NCBI GenBank assembly: GCA_027063745.1
Contig: JAMORG010000029.1
Coordinates: 1 to 46,409 of the forward strand
DNA length: 46,409 nt
Direction of reading: 5' to 3'
Origin: Sulfurimonas sp.
GTDB taxonomy: Bacteria > Campylobacterota > Campylobacteria > Campylobacterales > Sulfurimonadaceae
Positions 44,033 through 46,409 of this stretch are shown one piece after another; position 1 is the first letter of the stretch; each line of letters opens with the position of its first letter. The position numbers and the translations under genes are program-made. Below the pieces are notes generated by a model. The model had not been told where the DNA came from and ran no database searches. It saw only the letters and a list, made by a program, of their open reading frames with translations.

Positions 44033-45847
44033 CTATAATTGAAACTTTTTATAGAGTGTATCATCAAAATCCCATACACCTTTTTCTTTTAATTTTTCAA
44101 TAACACTATGGGTACAATCAACATCATCAGGCCACTCACGGGTAAAACCATCAAGTGCATTTTTGTTCGTTCCGTCAATTCCAACCATAAGTCCTGAAAC
44201 AAAAATATCCCGTTGTGCATCAATATTATTTGTCACTCTCCAGACAAGCATATATCCATTACGAACATCATTTTTTGCTGCATCTACAAAAACAACAATC
44301 CTCAAATGAGGAGAGAGTGAGATAAGTGCATCAAAATACTCTCTTACATTTTTCTTCTTCTCTACAGCGATCACAGTGATAGGGTTGGCACTTCTTCTCA
44401 TAAACTGATGCAGATCAACAGTATCTTCTATAAGCTCTTTTACTTGTTCTAGCAGTTCTGCATCTCCCAGAAGTTGTGGTGGTTCTACTCTGTTTGCTGC
44501 AGTTGCATCAATACCCAGCTTTCCACCAACAAGTGTCTCGGGTGAAGAGTGATCTAGCGCATCTAAAATACCTTCTGTGATAAACATAGACTTTGGAGTA
44601 AATCTATCAAGTACATACTGTGCAAATGCTTCATAGTTTTCAAGCTTTGGTGCTTTTTCATCTACAAATATGGCATGCTTTACAAAACTCATCTGTCCCG
44701 CACCCCAAAATGCATGCATAAACTGTTTTGCATGCCCTTTATAGAGTGGTTGCATCTTCGCTAAAATAAGATTATGAAAACCTGCATTCTCCGGCATATG
44801 ATAATCAAGCAGATCCGGTGTTGTGGTCTTTAAGAGTGGAAAGAATATCTTGCCCGTAGCCCAACCCATATACTTATCTTCAAGTGGTGGCTTTCCAACA
44901 ACGGTAGCTAAAAATGTACGCTCACGCTGCATGGTAATTGCACTTACTTCCATAACCGGGTATGGCTCTTCGAGTGTATAGTAGCCTGTATGGTCTCCAA
45001 AAGGACCTTCTATTTTCATCTCAGCCGGATCTACCCAACCTTCAATGACATAATCAACATCACGAGGAATATAAAGTGGTGTTGTGAGAGATTTTACAAG
45101 TTGTGCAGGCTCTTTTTTGATAAGCCCGTACATAAGCAGTTCATTGACACCATATGGCAGTGGTGCCGTAGCACACCAAGTATAGAGCGGATCACCACCA
45201 ATAGCAATAGAGACTGGCATCTTTTTACCTGCTTTTTGATACTGATCGTAAAAGTGTGAACTATCTTTGTGAATCTGCCAGTGCATTCCCAGATGATTTT
45301 TATCATAAACCTGAAGACGATACATACCAAGGTTTACCATCTCACCATCAAGACTCTGTGTATAGACCTGTCCCATTGTGATAAACGGTCCGCCATCTTG
45401 CTCCCATGTTGTAAGCACAGGAAGTTTATAAAGATCTATGTCATCATCAAGATACTTTATCTGCTGACAAGCACCCTCGCCTTTAAGTCTTTTAGGAAAG
45501 ATATTTTTGAGTGAAAAGAGCTCACTTGCCATTGAAAGTTTCTCTTTAAAACTTGCAGGTGGTTTCATATGTAAAAGTTTTGTTATCTCATCTGCCACAG
45601 ACTCTATAGTTCTGCCAAAAAGCAGTTCACAACGTCTGTATGAACCAAAGACATTCATAAGCACCGGCTCTTCAAACTTCACACCGCTTTTACTATCGAC
45701 TATATTTGTAAAGAGCAGTGCCTTACCGCCATCCTCTTTTTTTACCTCTGCATAAGCAATATGAGGAATCTCAAGATAGATATCAAGCTCTGTATCTATC
45801 GTTTTTAGTTCGTCATGTTTTTCTAAAAGTTTTATTGTCTTTTTCAT
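44033..45847 (-). CDS. UbiD-family menaquinone biosynthesis decarboxylase
   Basis: The 604-residue protein belongs to the UbiD family of prenylated-flavin decarboxylases, in the longer group linked to the futalosine route to menaquinone. Visible features are LPVLTTWEQDGGPFITMG, the active-site region YRLQVYDKNHLGMHWQIHKD, AIGGDPLYTWCATAPLPYG and EGPFGDHTGYYTLEEPYPV with the catalytic glutamates. It is longer than E. coli UbiD (about 500 residues). It needs prenyl-FMN made by a UbiX protein, which is not in this window. It starts immediately after the hemC stop, the same pairing I recall in Campylobacter. Confidence 0.9.
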   Translation of the reverse strand: MKKTIKLLEKHDELKTIDTELDIYLEIPHIAYAEVKKEDGGKALLFTNIVDSKSGVKFEEPVLMNVFGSYRRCELLFGRTIESVADEITKLLHMKPPASFKEKLSMASELFSLKNIFPKRLKGEGACQQIKYLDDDIDLYKLPVLTTWEQDGGPFITMGQVYTQSLDGEMVNLGMYRLQVYDKNHLGMHWQIHKDSSHFYDQYQKAGKKMPVSIAIGGDPLYTWCATAPLPYGVNELLMYGLIKKEPAQLVKSLTTPLYIPRDVDYVIEGWVDPAEMKIEGPFGDHTGYYTLEEPYPVMEVSAITMQRERTFLATVVGKPPLEDKYMGWATGKIFFPLLKTTTPDLLDYHMPENAGFHNLILAKMQPLYKGHAKQFMHAFWGAGQMSFVKHAIFVDEKAPKLENYEAFAQYVLDRFTPKSMFITEGILDALDHSSPETLVGGKLGIDATAANRVEPPQLLGDAELLEQVKELIEDTVDLHQFMRRSANPITVIAVEKKKNVREYFDALISLSPHLRIVVFVDAAKNDVRNGYMLVWRVTNNIDAQRDIFVSGLMVGIDGTNKNALDGFTREWPDDVDCTHSVIEKLKEKGVWDFDDTLYKKFQL

Positions 45848-46409
45848 CTATAACCTTTGTGGCATCTCTTCTTTAAAGGCACTCTCTTCTGCCTCACGCA
45901 ACAGTTCCAGCGCTCCATTTGCTATCATTAACTCTGCCATTTCAACACCAAGATTTTTGCTCTCATCTACACTTACGACAGCTCTCTCTTGCATAATCTT
46001 CGATGCATCAGGATAGCCCAGCATTGTACGAAAAACAATATTGTCACCCTCTTTTACAGCATTACAGGCAACCGGTGCAGAACATCCCGCTCCAATCTTT
46101 GCGATAAAGTCACGCTCTATCTGTGTACAAAGATAAGTTGTCTCATCGTTAAGCATCGCTGCTATCTCACGCAGCTTCTCATTGCCCTGCACTATCTCAA
46201 TACCCAAAGCAGCCTGCCCCATAGGCGGTATCATCATATCTAGTGAGAGTTTTTGCACGTGAGGAATATCTTTTAAAAGGTCAAGTCTGTGCAGACCGAT
46301 ATAAGCCAAAATAATAGCATCATACTGCCCTTCTGCAAGTTTTCTCAGACGTGTGTTTACATTACCGCGTAAGTCTTTAAGTACCAAATCAGGACGCACT
46401 TTTAAAAGC
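45848..46409 (-). CDS. hemC: Hydroxymethylbilane synthase (partial at right edge)
   Basis: HemC polymerises four porphobilinogens in haem synthesis. The window holds the C-terminal part (about 186 residues; the start is beyond the right edge). Visible are LLKVRPDLVLKDLRGNVNTRLRKL, the segment DAIILAYIGLHRLDL, PPMGQAALGIEI, and the cofactor-attachment region GAGCSAPVAC with the cysteine that holds the dipyrromethane. A GTG at 46399 is internal, not the true start, because the frame continues upstream with matching sequence. It directly precedes the UbiD-like gene. Two octamers lie in it. Confidence 0.95.
   Translation of the reverse strand, partial: LLKVRPDLVLKDLRGNVNTRLRKLAEGQYDAIILAYIGLHRLDLLKDIPHVQKLSLDMMIPPMGQAALGIEIVQGNEKLREIAAMLNDETTYLCTQIERDFIAKIGAGCSAPVACNAVKEGDNIVFRTMLGYPDASKIMQERAVVSVDESKNLGVEMAELMIANGALELLREAEESAFKEEMPQRL

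Larger units (their letters stand above)
1574..46173. repeat. Dispersed octamer TGCGTGAG / CTCACGCA, 35 copies
   Basis: Read by eye on both strands. TGCGTGAG on the plus strand starts at 1574, 1658, 2069, 3375, 6771, 7433, 11280, 11756, 11846, 22165, 27431 and 32097. CTCACGCA on the plus strand starts at 1772, 3050, 7304, 8758, 9849, 12571, 12627, 13063, 14805, 15398, 21792, 21823, 22929, 25877, 37138, 37279, 39762, 40821, 41113, 41338, 42473, 45893 and 46166. Chance expectation is about one. The base after the CTCACGCA core is A or G in about 28 of 35. Every copy is inside a gene. They encode LRE, CVS, (A/P/S)HA, LT(Q/H) and SR(N/T), so no single peptide explains them. Confidence 0.85.

Noticed and set aside
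1574-46173. Octamer explained by the common tripeptide Leu-Arg-Glu
   Set aside because: About half of the copies are read as CTCACGCA on the coding strand and encode PHA/AHA, LTQ or SRN, so one peptide cannot account for them.
1-46409. CRISPR array, tRNA or rRNA genes, insertion sequence
   Set aside because: No regularly spaced repeats, no tRNA arm pattern, no transposase and no terminal inverted repeats were seen on either strand.

Overview
This window is about 46.4 kb of gene-dense, AT-rich bacterial chromosome. Genes cover nearly all of it on both strands, and I see no tRNA, rRNA, insertion sequence, CRISPR array or prophage. Gene content and order point to a free-living Campylobacterota, most like Sulfurimonas (inference, no search run). 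The block pheS-pheT-aroA-ispH-rpsA-(membrane protein)-serA with a divergent HIT gene, and the pair hemC-ubiD-like decarboxylase, match the Campylobacter order as I remember it. The many-membered respiratory and sensory proteins fit a non-pathogenic relative. Promoters are mostly TATAAT-like -10 boxes, often with an upstream TG and no clear -35, as is usual in this phylum.

Layout. 1-2.8 kb: a dihydroorotase-like protein that has lost its catalytic residues, divergent from lpxB, then a stand-alone remnant of a DEAD-box helicase C-terminal domain. 2.9-8.0 kb: dsbD, a BFD-type [2Fe-2S] protein, a large periplasmic-binding sensor histidine kinase and a nucleoside deoxyribosyltransferase. 8.1-16.1 kb (+ strand): a YyaL/DUF255 protein, PPK2, PlsC, PdxJ, PdxA, a dihaem cytochrome c peroxidase and a fused Memo/AMMECR1 protein. 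16.1-21.7 kb (- strand): a tight nine-gene run of three tiny charged proteins, a GGDEF-EAL protein, a hypothetical, CoaX, short-form HisG, a methyltransferase and an orphan HicA-like protein. 21.8-24.8 kb: MFS transporter, APC permease, DUF4395 protein. 25.0-30.5 kb: a TolC/adaptor/RND efflux operon in which the RND pump is split into two genes. 30.7-40.0 kb: serA, a small membrane protein, rpsA, ispH, aroA, pheT, pheS. 40.1-46.4 kb: HIT protein and lytic transglycosylase, then OsmC, argH, a lysine-rich monohaem cytochrome, a UbiD-type menaquinone decarboxylase and the 3' part of hemC.

The most notable signal is not a gene. The octamer TGCGTGAG / CTCACGCA occurs 35 times by hand count, where about one would be expected by chance. 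It is in both orientations, about equally on sense and antisense strands, always inside genes and in several reading frames. One-mismatch neighbours are not enriched. This behaves like a genome-wide DNA-level signal, for example a DNA uptake sequence or a Chi-like recombination site. I know of no such motif described for this group.

Other points worth checking are the catalytically dead dihydroorotase, the orphan helicase half, palindromes lying over two promoters, the Memo-AMMECR1 fusion with a possible signal peptide, the mixed c-di-GMP/CoaX/HisG operon with three unknown small proteins, and the split RND pump with histidine-rich tails at the split.
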